Source: Entoloma clypeatum
Taxonomy: Eukaryota; Basidiomycota; Agaricomycetes; Agaricales; Entolomataceae
DNA: 64,000 bases
Reading direction: 5' to 3'
NCBI GenBank assembly: GCA_963565915.1
Contig: OY751485.1
Span: 4,464,001-4,528,000 of the forward strand
Below the pieces are notes generated by a model, which saw only the letters and a program-made list of their open reading frames with translations, was not told where the DNA came from and did not search any database. The stretch's first letter is position 1. Every line of letters starts with the position of its first letter. Both the position numbers and the translations under genes were made by a program. This document shows, piece by piece, positions 10,294 to 21,222 of this stretch.

Positions 10294-11429
10294 GTCTTGG
10301 CTTGGGCAGCGCACGCCTTAGCCTTAGAGGCGGAGGACGAAGACTTCAGGCAATCTTTCGCGACGTGTCCAGCTTTGCCACAAAACATACAGAGGTTGTT
10401 GTCAAAACAGCATTTGCGTTCCTCTGGAGTTAGCTTTCCGTCTTTTCCGAGTTTGTCGGAGATATCGGACTTGGGAGTGGAGGAAGGCTTCGACTGTTTG
10501 CCCTGGTTCTGTGTCTGCGGTTTGGCTTTGGAGTTTTTATCGGAGTTTGCGGAGGGGGTTTTAGCTTCGGATTTGTCGGATTTGGATGCGGATTTGTTGG
10601 AGTGGGATTTCTCGTGATGACGGTCCCAGTGGCGAGCATCAATAGTCTGTGCTAGCTCCCTAAGTGCTGGTAACGTGCTTGGCTTTGCTTGAGTCCCAAG
10701 GACATCTTTAATCTGCTCCGCCAACCCGGAGTAGTACCGGTGATGCAGGGCGGAGCTGTCCCAGTGCGTTTTGGCAGCAAGGCGTGTGAACTCAATATTA
10801 TACTTGAGAATATGTTGATTTTCGCGCATTTTGAGATTGTCCAGAGAGTCGGCAGCATCCGCAATGGGATCAATGACCCTGAATTCTGTGCGGAGTGTGC
10901 GGAGGAATGCGGACCAATCTTCGTACCAGTCCGGGGGGTTGTCTGGGTCTGGTTCAATGATGAAATGCTCGAAATAATCAAGAGCTGTGCCTCGGAGGAA
11001 AGAGATGGCGAGAGTGATTTTGGCAGAGTCATCGTCATACTCGGAGTTGTCGCGGAAGAACAATGTGCATTGGAGGATGAACTGGTTCAGTTTCCGGGGA
11101 TCGGAACCGTCGAAGGTGTCCGGATCCTTAGCCTTTTTATGATGCTTGTGACCTTTGCTGCGTTTGAGTTCATTGGTCATTAAGAGGAAAGCATCCGCAA
11201 GGGCTTGTGGGCCGAAAATATTCTGAGGAGACGGGGGTGCGGATTCTATGGGGGAAGTGGGGATCGGAATATTATGCGGAGGTGTGATGGGCTGAAAACC
11301 CGGAGGTGTCGGAGTAGTGGGAGTTACGGGGGATAGTTCTGTTAAACGTTGTTTGACATTTTGTAGAACCTGTTGCCTAGAAGTGCCAGCTTCTGCGGCT
11401 TTTGCTGTCTTGGTGTTTCGGAGTGCCAT
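10272..11429 (-). CDS. gag of Gypsy-1
   Basis: An intact 385-residue gag starting at ATG 11429, 40 bases inside the 5' LTR. It has a low-complexity proline-rich N-terminus, the retrotransposon gag core (KDPDTFDGSDPRKLNQFILQ; ALDYFEHFI) and a Ser/Lys-rich linker. One CCHC knuckle (CMFCGKAGHVAKDC) is near residue 350. The end reads ...ACA AAA AAT TAG; the -1 frame is open across this point into pol, so a ribosomal -1 shift on the A-run is the likely way pol is made. Confidence 0.85.
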   Translation of the reverse strand: MALRNTKTAKAAEAGTSRQQVLQNVKQRLTELSPVTPTTPTPPGFQPITPPHNIPIPTSPIESAPPSPQNIFGPQALADAFLLMTNELKRSKGHKHHKKAKDPDTFDGSDPRKLNQFILQCTLFFRDNSEYDDDSAKITLAISFLRGTALDYFEHFIIEPDPDNPPDWYEDWSAFLRTLRTEFRVIDPIADAADSLDNLKMRENQHILKYNIEFTRLAAKTHWDSSALHHRYYSGLAEQIKDVLGTQAKPSTLPALRELAQTIDARHWDRHHEKSHSNKSASKSDKSEAKTPSANSDKNSKAKPQTQNQGKQSKPSSTPKSDISDKLGKDGKLTPEERKCCFDNNLCMFCGKAGHVAKDCLKSSSSASKAKACAAQAKTTDETKN

Positions 11430-11469
11430 GACTAGCAGGAATCCAAAAACGGTTTGAGTTCGAATATAC

Positions 11470-12182
11470 TGTTAAGTAGGTGAAAAGTCGGAGCTTCGTC
11501 GGAGTCCGCCGGAGGTCGGACGAAGGACTGAGACTGGAGTGGAACTCCGGAGATGCGGAGGAACGACAAAGGGGAGGGACGTGGCTTCAACGTATGTGTT
11601 GCGCCGCCGTTTGTTGGATAAGGTGTCCCAATTTCAGGAGGTCGGAGGAGAGGTCGGAGATGCGGAGGTCCTTGGGAAGGTCTCGGTGAAAGACACGTTG
11701 ACGTGGAAATGGTCGGACGACGTCGGAGTTGTGATTCAGACACAGTACTGAGCTCGTCGAAGGGTAACAATGGAGGAAGAGCAGTAGATGAGGATGTTGT
11801 CGGTGTACTGTACCACAGCGAGGATCTCTGGCATGAACGGGGAGTAGAGGAGTGAACTTTGTTGATATTCGAACTGAGGAACTACAGGTATGGTACAAGC
11901 TTAAATATCTAAATGAGATTACTTTACGGAGATGGTCGGAGTAGGTCCGGAGTTGTGGCGTAAGTTGCCAGCGACTGTAACGAACATCGGAGATGTCGGT
12001 CAACGGACCATGCAGAAAAGGCGATGCATAAGTAAACGGGAATATGAATATGAAATGCATAAAGGCATGGAGTTATGAATATGAAATGCATGATGGCAAC
12101 GTGCGGAGATGCGGAGGTAATGGATGTCCGGAATGTCGGAGGACTATCGGAGTGGATCGGAGATTCGGAGACGGATATAACA
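11470..12182 (-). repeat. 5' LTR of Gypsy-1
   Basis: 713 bp from TGTTAAG to TATAACA, followed by target duplication AGTAC at 12183-12187. It lacks the 161-bp duplication seen in the 3' LTR, so the duplication arose after insertion or during reverse transcription of one LTR only. Confidence 0.9.
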
Positions 12183-12362
12183 AGTACACATCATGTGGAA
12201 ACGTTGATCGTACCTCACACACTTCTGACAAAAAGGGTTTTTCCCACAACTACTATTCCTAAAGGGAATATGTTATGAGGAATCATTTATTTGTTTTCTC
12301 TAAAAATCAAATTCATAAAAGAACATCACTGATTGGGAGAACTCCTTTTAGATTCATTAAAA
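12183..12362 (+). other. Copia-1 leader, second part
   Basis: Continues the Copia-1 leader after Gypsy-1. It matches 21050-21222 of Copia-2, including the CATCACTGATTGGGA block just before gag. Any Copia-1 transcript from the 5' LTR would have to cross all of Gypsy-1. Confidence 0.75.
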
Positions 12363-15300
12363 ATGTCTACCTCTCGCTCCGCCCTTGACTCCATCGTCGT
12401 CTTTGACGGCATCGACTACCAGAGTTGGGCCGAGAAGATGAAGTCGTACCTTCTGCATCAAGGAGTCTGGCGCCTTGTATCCGGCGACATTGAGCGCCCC
12501 GACATCAAGGACTTTACGGTCACGGTCTCCACCCCTGCCTCCGCCACCTCGACATCTGCGACTCAACCTCCGGCGGTCACTATTACCGTCGACCAACCCG
12601 CCTTCGCCAAGGAAAAGAAAGCCTGGATCAGAGATGACGACATGGCCCTCGGTTCCATCCGCCTCAAAGTCTCCGAAGCGATCAGGAGGCACATCAAGGA
12701 CGCCAAGTCCTCAAAGGAGGCCTGGACATCACTGAAGGATTCCTATTCGAAGGTCTCCCCCGCCACCATATTTGGCGACTTCAAAGCCGCCGCCTCCTTT
12801 AAGCTGTTGGGTCGCGACCCCATACCAGAAATTGAGCGCCTTGGATCACTCTTCGCTCGCCTCAGCGACGCGAAGTTCGTCGTGCCTGATCTCATGCAGG
12901 CTATGATCCTGGCAAGTGCCATTCGTGACGCATGGTCGTTGCTCTCCACCGCCCTCTTCCAGGTCTACGACGCCGATGACTTCACATGGCAGGCCGTAGC
13001 CGACAGCATCATTTCAGAGTACAGGCGCAAGTATGCCATTGGGTCTACTCGGGCGTCCAATGAGCAGGCCCGGAAAATCTCCGGGACCAAGCGAAAGGGG
13101 CAAGACCCCAAATGGGAAAAGCAGACAGTGCCGAGTACCTCGCGGAACAATGCTGACGAGCAGCCTAACTCGACCGACCCGAGTACCGCTTCTGAAAAGA
13201 AGAAGGGAAAGGGACGCTGGCGCAACCAGAAGAAGTGCGCCAACAACGCAGAAAACGACTCTGACCAAGCTGAGGAAATGGTCGAATTTATTGCACCAGC
13301 CATTGAGCAACCCCCTCGTCGTCCTGCTCCTTGTCCCCTTCCTCCTCGTCAACGTGCCCCTTGCCCTCTCCCTCCTCATCATGCACCTGCCTTCACCACT
13401 GTAACGGGCCGCGGGAAAACTACAAGTACCGCGCAGCCTGAGTCGGAGAGAATGCAGTCACTCCTGCAACGCATGAACCCGCCTCCCTCTCAGTACACCG
13501 GGCTTCCTTCCGGAAAGCCGTCAGCGTGGAAAAAGAACGAGAAAGTGCGAAAGCTTGCTCGAGAAATTGGCGCACGACCCTCTGGATCGAACCTCCGTAT
13601 CTTAGATACCATCATCCCTGACATCGACGAAAGGCCGGCTAAACAGCGTCGCATAGCCCCGTCGATAGAAGAATCGCTGAAGATGATGGACATCGACCAG
13701 GAACGGATGGGGCCGGATGTGTTTGAGGATGAGATAGAACTTGACGGTTCGTCAAAACCCTTTCTTGAACCTTATCAATTGCGGAATGCTAATAATACCT
13801 CTCAACAGACGTATAATATATTAGCCAGTACCAGTACAGAGTGCGTAGATCACATTAGCAGTGATCTACATAAAAAATATATTAAACATTTCGCCTCTTG
13901 TACACATTGTAAGGAAAAAGAATGCGCGCAATGGATACTAGATTCTGGCGCCTCTTTACACTTCACCTATGAGTTTAAGGACTTCACATATTATAGACCT
14001 CTCACGGTCAAGCGATTCGTCCAAACTGCAGCTAAAGGGAAGAAACTGGAAATACTCGGAGTTGGGGCCGTTCCAGTATGGCACACCCTAAATGGGGAAG
14101 TTAAAACCCATCTTCTCAGACCGGTGTTCTACATCCCGGACATGGACACACGCCTATTGTCCCTAGGCGTCTTCCTTAACCATGGTTACAAAGTAGACGG
14201 GACTTGTGGAGAAATCAACATCTCCAAAGGGCTGAGCAAAATCCAGTTTTTGCCCCACATCCTTGGTCAAACCATTTACTGGTTAGACACTGAAATACGC
14301 TACGACCAGATCCATGCGATCTCAAGCGAAATCACTGTCGAAACATGGCACAAGCGCCTTGGTCACCCAAACAATCAAGCGCTCCGAAAGATTCCCACCA
14401 GTACCAAAGGGGTACCTGAGACACTAGTACGTGAGAAATCACAGGAAAGTTGCACAGGTTGCCTCAAAGGGAAAATGCCTAATCAGTCGTATCCCAATTC
14501 AATGACAAGGGCAACAAAAACCTTTGATCTGATCCATTCTGATCTCAAACAGATATCCACGGCATCATACCACAAATATAAATATTTCCTTACATTTTTG
14601 GACGATTTTTCATCCCACGTCTGGGTCGTCTTGCTTAGAAAGAAGTCAGATGCCGTTACAGCACTACGACAATTTCTTGCGATGATCCAGAATCAGTTCG
14701 CTGCTACTCCTAAAAAGTGGCGAGTTGATGGAGGTGGCGAATTCAACGAATACAAGGATGTACTTGCCGACCATGGAATTCTGATCGACGTCACGCTCCC
14801 ATATCAGCACCAGCAGAATGGTAGAGCAGAACGGATAAATCGAACCCTATGGGAAAAATCTCAGGCCTTGCGCTTCGACGCGTGCTTACCCCCTATGTGG
14901 TGGGAATTCTGTTTAGAACATGCAGCTTTTCTCTACAACAGAACCCCCATGCAGCGTCTCGAATGGAACACCCCTTACTTCAGGGTGACCAATGAGATTC
15001 CCGATATGTCAAGCATCAGAGTCTTCGGATGTCAGGCATATGTGTATATCCCAAAAGAAAAACGTAGAAATTCCCTGGAGTCTAGATCTCGATTGATGAT
15101 TTATCTCGGATCGAAGCCAGGGGTCAAAGGATACCGTTTCATGGATCCTGAGACCAACACAATTTTCATGGGTGGGAAAGCGATCTTTGATGAGAGCAAG
15201 TACCCTAGATGCCACATCGACCCTTTGCCAGAAAACCATCCTGAAATGGAGAACCCAGAACCGGCTGATGAGTTTGAGGACCTCATCCCCGGAAATGATG

Positions 15301-17153
15301 ACAATGACAGTCATAACGAAACACCTGGCGACCCTGTTCCTACTGGACAGGATCACCCTGAATCAGACAATGACTTGCCGCTTAGCAAGCCCAACGATGA
15401 ACCGCGAGTACCCACTCCAGAACCCGAACAAGTACCAGATCGACCGATCAGGGAACGACGAGTTCGCAGAATGCCTGATAGCATCTATGGGGAAGACACC
15501 CCTGCTTCTGATCTTGAAAAGATGGATCAAAGACGCAGATTAGGCGGTCAAACGGCATGGATGAACGATCTCCTAATGGAGGCAATCTCTATCCAAGTAG
15601 GCATCATTGAAATGTCACACAAAGACATATACTCTCTTCCAAACAAAGAAGATTGGTACGCGGCAGAACGAAAAGAGCTAGACATGCTCAAAAGCCACGG
15701 GGTGATCACGGAGTTAGTACCTCTACCTACAGGGAGGAAAGCTCTAAGGAACAAATGGGTTTACAACGAAAAATCCGACGGGCGTTTGAAAGCACGCCTT
15801 GTCGCAAAAGGATTCTCACAGGTAGAAGGGATCGACTTCGATCAGATCTTCTCACCAGTAGTGAGGTACGAGACTGTCCAGTTGATTCTGGCATTGACAG
15901 CCCTTGAAGGGTGGTTCATGACACTCTTGGACGTCTCATCAGCCTTCCTCTATGGAACACTCCGTGAGGTAATTTACATGCGACAACCTGAAGGCTACAT
16001 AGTAAAAGGGAAAGAACACCTCATGTACCGACTATACAAAGCCCTATACGGACTCAAGCAGGCCGCATTAGCCTGGTGGAGGGAACTCGATTCCTCCATG
16101 AAAAAGCTCGGCTTTGTCCGGCTTCACTCCGATGCGGGAGTTTTTATTCACACAAGTACCAAAGGGGAAACTGTGATCGCCGTCATTTATGTCGATGACT
16201 CTGCTTTTCTCGGCACAAACCGGGAATACATGCTAGAAAAGAAGAAGGCCTTCATGACAACATGGGAATGTAGGGACCTAGGACACCTAGTCCCTGATGG
16301 GGAACCAAAAGAATTTCTCTCAATCCAAATAAGGCAACGTGGGAAGAGGATCTTCATTGATCAAGTACCCTACCTTGAGAAAATTCTCGCACGCATGGGG
16401 ATGAGCGAATCTAATGCCACCCATACCCCACTCCCAACGGGCTACAAACCCATGAAGTCTGAAGATGAACCCAATGTGGAACTCAGATCCAAGTACCAAT
16501 CCGTCATCGGATCATTATTGTACTTAATGATCGGGACAAGACCCGACATTTGTTTCGCCGTGATCAAAATGTCCCAATTCTCCGCAAACCCTACCAAGCG
16601 CCATTTAGAAGTGGCCAGGGATATTTGCAGGTATTTGAGGGCGACAAAAAATTACGCGATCATGTACCATGGTGACTCTGGGAAAGGGATCTATGCATTC
16701 ACAGACTCCGATTGGGCGTCAGACGAAAACACCAGGAAATCCACCACTGGTTACTTCGTATCGCTGGCATCTGGAGCAGTAACATGGGTTTCATCGGCGC
16801 AAAAAACCATTGCCCTCTCTTCCACGGAAGCAGAATATATGGCGCTATCAGATTGCAGTCGCGCAGTGACATGGCTTAGAAGCATGCTTGCCGAGCTTGG
16901 AATGCAGATCGGATCAGTCCCGATCTATGGAGATAACAATGGCTCCGTCTTTATCACATCCAACCCTGTAACTGAAAAGCGGTCCAAGCACATCGACGTG
17001 CGATTCCACTTCGTCAGAGAAAAAGTATCCGAAGGCATCATTACGGTCGAATTCATTGAAGGAGTGAATAACCCTGCAGACCTTTTAACTAAGAATCTGG
17101 GGAAAGTCCTCTTTAGCAAGTTTATCCCGTACTTTGGATTACTTAAAAACTAG
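12363..17153 (+). CDS. Copia-1 gag-pol polyprotein, intact
   Basis: Single open frame of 1596 residues. The ATG at 12363 (MSTSRSALD) is chosen because Copia-2 shares it; the frame is open 30 bases further up, but without an ATG. Order: a UBN2-like gag (YQSWAEKMKSYL at about 20), with no zinc knuckle seen; aspartic protease DSGAS at about 527; a pre-integrase zinc finger (WHKRLGH...C-x2-C) around 660-705; the integrase core (HSDLK, DDFSSHVW, DGGGEF) at about 720-840; RT with YVDD at 1276-1279 (bases 16188-16199); and RNase H (FTDSDWASD, STEAEYMAL) near 1445-1495. All expected catalytic motifs are present, so the enzyme set could work if expressed. The broken leader makes expression from its own LTR doubtful. 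Confidence 0.93.
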   Translation: MSTSRSALDSIVVFDGIDYQSWAEKMKSYLLHQGVWRLVSGDIERPDIKDFTVTVSTPASATSTSATQPPAVTITVDQPAFAKEKKAWIRDDDMALGSIRLKVSEAIRRHIKDAKSSKEAWTSLKDSYSKVSPATIFGDFKAAASFKLLGRDPIPEIERLGSLFARLSDAKFVVPDLMQAMILASAIRDAWSLLSTALFQVYDADDFTWQAVADSIISEYRRKYAIGSTRASNEQARKISGTKRKGQDPKWEKQTVPSTSRNNADEQPNSTDPSTASEKKKGKGRWRNQKKCANNAENDSDQAEEMVEFIAPAIEQPPRRPAPCPLPPRQRAPCPLPPHHAPAFTTVTGRGKTTSTAQPESERMQSLLQRMNPPPSQYTGLPSGKPSAWKKNEKVRKLAREIGARPSGSNLRILDTIIPDIDERPAKQRRIAPSIEESLKMMDIDQERMGPDVFEDEIELDGSSKPFLEPYQLRNANNTSQQTYNILASTSTECVDHISSDLHKKYIKHFASCTHCKEKECAQWILDSGASLHFTYEFKDFTYYRPLTVKRFVQTAAKGKKLEILGVGAVPVWHTLNGEVKTHLLRPVFYIPDMDTRLLSLGVFLNHGYKVDGTCGEINISKGLSKIQFLPHILGQTIYWLDTEIRYDQIHAISSEITVETWHKRLGHPNNQALRKIPTSTKGVPETLVREKSQESCTGCLKGKMPNQSYPNSMTRATKTFDLIHSDLKQISTASYHKYKYFLTFLDDFSSHVWVVLLRKKSDAVTALRQFLAMIQNQFAATPKKWRVDGGGEFNEYKDVLADHGILIDVTLPYQHQQNGRAERINRTLWEKSQALRFDACLPPMWWEFCLEHAAFLYNRTPMQRLEWNTPYFRVTNEIPDMSSIRVFGCQAYVYIPKEKRRNSLESRSRLMIYLGSKPGVKGYRFMDPETNTIFMGGKAIFDESKYPRCHIDPLPENHPEMENPEPADEFEDLIPGNDDNDSHNETPGDPVPTGQDHPESDNDLPLSKPNDEPRVPTPEPEQVPDRPIRERRVRRMPDSIYGEDTPASDLEKMDQRRRLGGQTAWMNDLLMEAISIQVGIIEMSHKDIYSLPNKEDWYAAERKELDMLKSHGVITELVPLPTGRKALRNKWVYNEKSDGRLKARLVAKGFSQVEGIDFDQIFSPVVRYETVQLILALTALEGWFMTLLDVSSAFLYGTLREVIYMRQPEGYIVKGKEHLMYRLYKALYGLKQAALAWWRELDSSMKKLGFVRLHSDAGVFIHTSTKGETVIAVIYVDDSAFLGTNREYMLEKKKAFMTTWECRDLGHLVPDGEPKEFLSIQIRQRGKRIFIDQVPYLEKILARMGMSESNATHTPLPTGYKPMKSEDEPNVELRSKYQSVIGSLLYLMIGTRPDICFAVIKMSQFSANPTKRHLEVARDICRYLRATKNYAIMYHGDSGKGIYAFTDSDWASDENTRKSTTGYFVSLASGAVTWVSSAQKTIALSSTEAEYMALSDCSRAVTWLRSMLAELGMQIGSVPIYGDNNGSVFITSNPVTEKRSKHIDVRFHFVREKVSEGIITVEFIEGVNNPADLLTKNLGKVLFSKFIPYFGLLKN

Positions 17154-17208
17154 ACGAAAGAGTACCTATATGGGAAAAAGTAAGATGTATTTAGAAGTAT
17201 GTACTAAA

Positions 17209-17521
17209 TATGGGGGGGTGTTGAAACTTTTCCATCACGTAGATTAGATTAGATTACATCACGTGACCTTTACACATCTTCGATTACATACTTGTTTGGT
17301 TGGTACAAACAGTAGTACGGTATATAAGACCAGGAAACTGTCAATATCAACAAGTTGTCTCTTGACTCTTAACCAGCTCCATCGCTCTTACCAGCCTCAA
17401 CCGCTCTCACCAGCCTCACCCTTCCCAACCATGTAAGTGACTAGAACGGTAGAGTAGATACTTCCACTGTAGCTGTGTTGCTCAGTACATCTGTGGCTAG
17501 CGCCCAGGTGGAACTTCAACA
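17209..17521 (+). repeat. Polypurine tract and 3' LTR of Copia-1
   Basis: The G-rich tract TATGGGGGGG at 17209-17218 is the plus-strand primer. The 3' LTR runs 17219-17521 and is followed by GATCT, the target duplication. Confidence 0.92.
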
Positions 17522-18279
17522 GATCTTTTCAATGATGGAGGGATTGAAAAGAGCCTGGGGAGGAGGAGGAGTGGAGCGTGGCCGCTTGCCCCGTTTTCTT
17601 GATGAGAGAGGGGTCGAAAGCTGGAGGCAAGGCACCAGGAGGAGTTGTACACCACCCCATGGCATTAACTTGTTGATGTACCCAAGGTCACCTTTGTAGG
17701 CACCTCTTAAGACCCGCACCCACTGTCCGATCCTGAGCCTTAGTTTCCGATCCTGAGGAAGACGGAGTGTCGCTGGTCAATCTTCCAGTGGGACGAACTT
17801 GACGATAGGCGTTGCTAGCTGGTCTTGTGATACCAACAGGTTTCCTCTCTTCATGACCCCAGGGATGTGGCACAGGAAGCTACGGAGGTTTGGGTTCATG
17901 TCGGCCTCGATGAAAACCGACCCTTGGAGAGGTCCACGGGTATAGGCTGCTGATAGAACGTCTGGCGTCGCCCTGTCCTTGACTAGCTGGAAGAGCGTGT
18001 AGACAACTTCTTCTTCAAATCCAGGCTGGAATATCCTTGATACTTACCACAAACGAGATGAATGGAGACTTACCCAGCATCGGAGCTGCCAAATAGGTTT
18101 GTCTGATGTTCGAGGTTGACACAGTAGATTGTGTGGTAAAATTCTGCCAGATGCCTCGTCATCGTATGCAGTCGTGGGGCGTTGGCACTGCACCCTGGTG
18201 GCGCAGTAGCATGCACATTTGTGGACCGCCCAATCAATATCATCCTCCGGCTCATCCTGTGGCTCGTCCAGTCCGCCAG
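17522..18279 (-). pseudogene. Spt5-like KOW-domain gene, middle part (NGN and first KOW)
   Basis: On the minus strand the block at about 18010-17890 has an NGN-type signature (PGFEEEVVYTLFQLVKD, then GSVFIEADMNPNLRSFLCHIPGV). It is followed by LRIGQWVRVLRGAYKGDLGYI at 17735-17660, a KOW motif. A TGA near 17782 sits where an arginine is expected (VPLED*PATL). The edge at 17522 joins 4395 once Copia-1 is removed. The edge at 18279 joins 31447 once Gypsy-2 is removed (GCCAG duplication). Upstream blocks around 18060-18275 are acidic (DEPQDEPEDDIDW) but the frame is not continuous with the next piece, so the gene is probably dead. Confidence 0.65.
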
Positions 18280-18763
18280 TGTTACATTCCGATCCATTCC
18301 GACGATCTCCGACCAATCCCGACACCTCCGACACCTCCGACATTTTGACTAATACTTATTATGCATACTTACTGTTATGAATCTCGTTACTACGTACATT
18401 ACTTACATCCGACCATTTTACTTATGTTAAGAATCTCCGACAGCCACTCGTTATCCGACTCCGACGAAGCCACACATCCTCCGACATAGTATTTAAACTT
18501 ATGTAGAATCGTGTATTAGCTTCAGTTTGAATATCAACTTAGATTTGACATCACACCTCCCGTCCTCTTTCCGACTCTTAACTTGAGTCCGACCTCCGAC
18601 CTCCGATCCTCCGATCCTCCGAAATAAGGACACCAACGTATTAGCAAGGGCGCAACACACAAGTTGAAGCCAAGTCCTTGCCCCTACGTTGCACACGCTC
18701 CGACCCTCCGACCTTCCGACGCGTCCGACGTAGCTCCGACGTTTTGTCGATCAGTTTCTAACA
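18280..18763 (+). repeat. 5' LTR of Gypsy-2
   Basis: 484 bp. By hand count it contains about 20 TCCGA words, far above chance for this length. The LTR is followed by GTATATTCAAACT, closely similar to the start of the Gypsy-1 leader. Confidence 0.92.
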
Positions 18764-18809
18764 GTATATTCAAACTGCCACTCGCTTATCCGTATTTCAA
18801 ATTCCAGTT

Positions 18810-20036
18810 ATGGCAGCCCGCAACACACAGAACTCCCGCGCAGCAGCAGCCGCAGCGGAAGCTTCAAACCTGCAGGACACCAGGGCGACATTTCTACATA
18901 CGTTCCAAGATATTCCCGCAGAAGAATCTGCACCCAAACCTGACCCCATATCTCCGACACCTCGTCTCTGAACACCTCAGACACAAGGACCTCCGATTCC
19001 TGAAGAATTCCGTCCTTTTAAATCTCCGACCTCTCCTTTTGACAATAACAATCCTTTCTGTCGCGAGCAAACTCCAAACCTCGCCGAAGCAATTATGCTT
19101 ATGACGCAGGAGCTCCGACATAGAGAGACTCCGAAAACTCCGAAAAAGAAGTCGAAGGAACCCGACACTTTTGACGGTTCCGACTCTCGGAAACTCACCA
19201 GTTTCCTCGCACAATGCACGCTATATTTCCGAAACAACCCCGCCTTTGACGACGATGATAACAAAGTCAGTTTCGCTCTGTCGTACCTCCGAGGAACCGC
19301 GCTCGAATGGTTTGAGCCCACCCTCTTGGGAGAGTCTGACGACGACTCTGTCTGGTTGGACGACTGGTCCGCCTTTGTGCACATCCTCCGATCTGAATTC
19401 GGACCTATTGATCCGACCGGAGAAGCAGAGGATAGCCTGGATCACCTTCGGATGCGCGACAATCAGAAGATCCTACGTTACAATGTGGACTTCAAACGTC
19501 TTTCTGCTCGCACGCAGTGGGATGATGGCGCGCTCCGATATCGGTACTATACCGGTTTAGCGGAACACATCAAGGACGTTTTGGGGACTTTTCCCAAACC
19601 AAAGACTCTCGCCGAGTTGAAAGTAATGGCCCATAACATTGATGCTCGCTACTGGGAACGTCAACGCGAGAAATCGCGCTCCTCCGACAAATCTACTCCG
19701 AAATCTGACAAATCTGACAAATCCGACAAAAAACAGACCCCCGCTTCATCATCCTCCAACAACAACTCCTCATCGTCTAAACCCAACTCGCAACAACAAC
19801 AAAAATCGTCATCCACCTCTCCGAAATCCGCCCTCTCCGACAAACTTGGCAAAGATGGGAAATTAACTCCCCAAGAACGCCAACGACGATTTGACAATAA
19901 TTTATGCATGTTTTGCGGCAACGTTGGTCATCGGGCTTCCGACTGCTCGAAGAAATCGTCTTCTAATGCCAAAGCAAAGGCCCGCGCGGCCCAAGCTGAG
20001 GACAAATCGGAGAAGACGACCGAGTCAAAAAAATAG
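18810..20036 (+). pseudogene. gag of Gypsy-2, one premature stop
   Basis: ATG at 18810 (MAARNTQNSRAAA) aligns with the Gypsy-1 gag start. The frame has one in-frame TGA at 18969-18971, after 53 residues, then stays open to 20036. The gag core reads KEPDTFDGSDSRKLTSFLAQ, followed by a Ser/Lys/Gln-rich linker and one CCHC knuckle (CMFCGNVGHRASDC). A shorter product could start at ATG 19095 or nearby, but that would lose the N-terminal quarter. Confidence 0.85.
20027..20033 (+). promoter_or_regulatory. Probable -1 ribosomal frameshift site between gag and pol of Gypsy-2
   Basis: Heptamer A AAA AAA in the gag frame immediately precedes the gag stop TAG at 20034-20036. The -1 frame is open through this point into the protease ([17 protein letters not shown]). 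Gypsy-1 has A AAA AAT at the equivalent place. No downstream pseudoknot was checked. Confidence 0.6.
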
Positions 20037-20551
20037 TAAGCAGTCCTCAGATTCCAGCACGTACTGGGGATTGCGTTGACTCCTTTCGTGCACCTTTGGA
20101 AACCCTCCGACTCAATGTGTCCGCTCTCTCAAATCCGAACTCTCTATGTATTGATTTGATATCTCCGACCTTTTCCGATTCTCTTCCGATAAAGACTCTT
20201 ATTGATTCTGGTTCTACACATTGCTTCGCAGATACCAGATTTATTTCTTCTTTAAACTTATCTCCGACTCTGATTCCTTCACCTATGGTTTTGAAACTTT
20301 TTGACGGTTCTTCAAATACTTATATCACACAATCTATCGATCTTCCTCTCCGATTTCCTTCCGGTGAACTTCTGACCGTCGCATTTTACGTGACAACCCT
20401 TGATTCGTCTTGTAATTTGGTTCTAGGACACAACTGGCTCACCCACTACAATCTGTTGATTGACTGGGTATTGGGCAGTATCTTATTCCGTTCTACGTTA
20501 CCCGACACTCTGAGTCCGACTCCGACGTCGACTGCTGAGGCAGCTCCGCCA
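20037..20551 (+). pseudogene. pol of Gypsy-2, protease part
   Basis: Retropepsin-like region with DSGSTHCF near 20210 and the C-terminal hydrophobic-glycine motif LVLGHNWL near 20420. The frame breaks at 20551 at the Copia-2 LTR and resumes at 26670. Confidence 0.85.
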
Positions 20552-20875
20552 TGTTGAAACTTTTCCCATCACGTAGATTAGATTAGATTAGATTACATCA
20601 CGTGACCTTTACATATCTTCATTACATACTTGTTTGGTTGGTACAAACAGTAGTACGGTATATAAGACCAGGAAACTGTCAATATCAACAAGTTGTCTCT
20701 TGACTCTTAACCAGCTCCATCGCTCTCACCAGCCTCAACCGCTCTCACCAGCCTTACCCCTCCAAACCATGTAAGTGACCATAGCGGTATCGTAGAGTAC
20801 TTCCACTGTAGCTATGTTGCTCAGTACGCCTGTGGCTAGCGCCCAGGTGGAACTTCAACAGGTTATGGGCCCCGG
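20552..20875 (+). repeat. 5' LTR and primer-binding site of Copia-2
   Basis: LTR 20552-20860 with a TATATAAGACC box at about 20659, followed by GGTTATGGGCCCCGG at 20861-20875, the half initiator tRNA type primer site also seen in Copia-1. Confidence 0.88.
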
Positions 20876-21222
20876 ATAGCAGAGGGACTTGGGAAACGCT
20901 GGCAACAGCGAGTACCTGCCCACTCTACCCTGGTTGGCGAAGAACCGATCGAAAGATCTAGGTTCTGAGTCTCACTTCTTCACATATGAACCTGGGAACG
21001 TCATTACGACAAGTACCTGTCATGAGATGTCCCTAAGGGGATTGACCTAGTACACTCCATGTGGAAACATTGATCGCACCTTATACGTTTCTGACATATA
21101 AAGGGTTTTCCCGTGACCGCTATTCCTAAAGGGAATATGTCATAAGGAATCATTTAATTGTTTTCTTGAATCATATTCATAACACATCACTGATTGGGAA
21201 CCCTTTCTTAGATTCATCTACA
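20876..21222 (+). other. Copia-2 leader
   Basis: Uninterrupted untranslated leader. It shows what the Copia-1 leader looked like before Gypsy-1 inserted. Confidence 0.8.

Larger units (their letters stand above)
4891..12182 (-). mobile_element. Gypsy-1, Ty3/Gypsy element nested in Copia-1
   Basis: LTRs at 4891-5764 and 11470-12182 begin TGTTAAG and end TATAACA; the target duplication is AGTAC. Coding order on the minus strand is gag, then protease/RT/RNase H/integrase. An extra gene on the plus strand lies between pol and the 3' LTR. A purine tract (AAGAGGGGAATAC on the minus strand) precedes the 3' LTR. Pol is damaged by a frameshift near 9720, a TGA at 7152-7154 and a C-terminal deletion that removes the chromodomain. 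The closest relative in the window is Gypsy-2. Confidence 0.93.
4396..17521 (+). mobile_element. Copia-1 LTR retrotransposon with nested Gypsy-1
   Basis: LTRs at 4396-4698 and 17219-17521 are each 303 bp and differ, by my reading, at one base (CATCATG against CATCACG). The target duplication is GATCT on both sides. The single gag-pol frame is intact, but the leader between the 5' LTR and gag is interrupted by Gypsy-1 at 4891-12182 (duplication AGTAC). The element without its guest is about 5.8 kb, normal for Copia. It lies inside the Spt5-like gene, in opposite orientation. Confidence 0.93.

Noticed and set aside
12333..12362. Start of Copia-1 gag-pol at 12333
   Set aside because: The codon there is TTG. 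Both Copia copies share an ATG at the later site (12363 and 21223), which was used.
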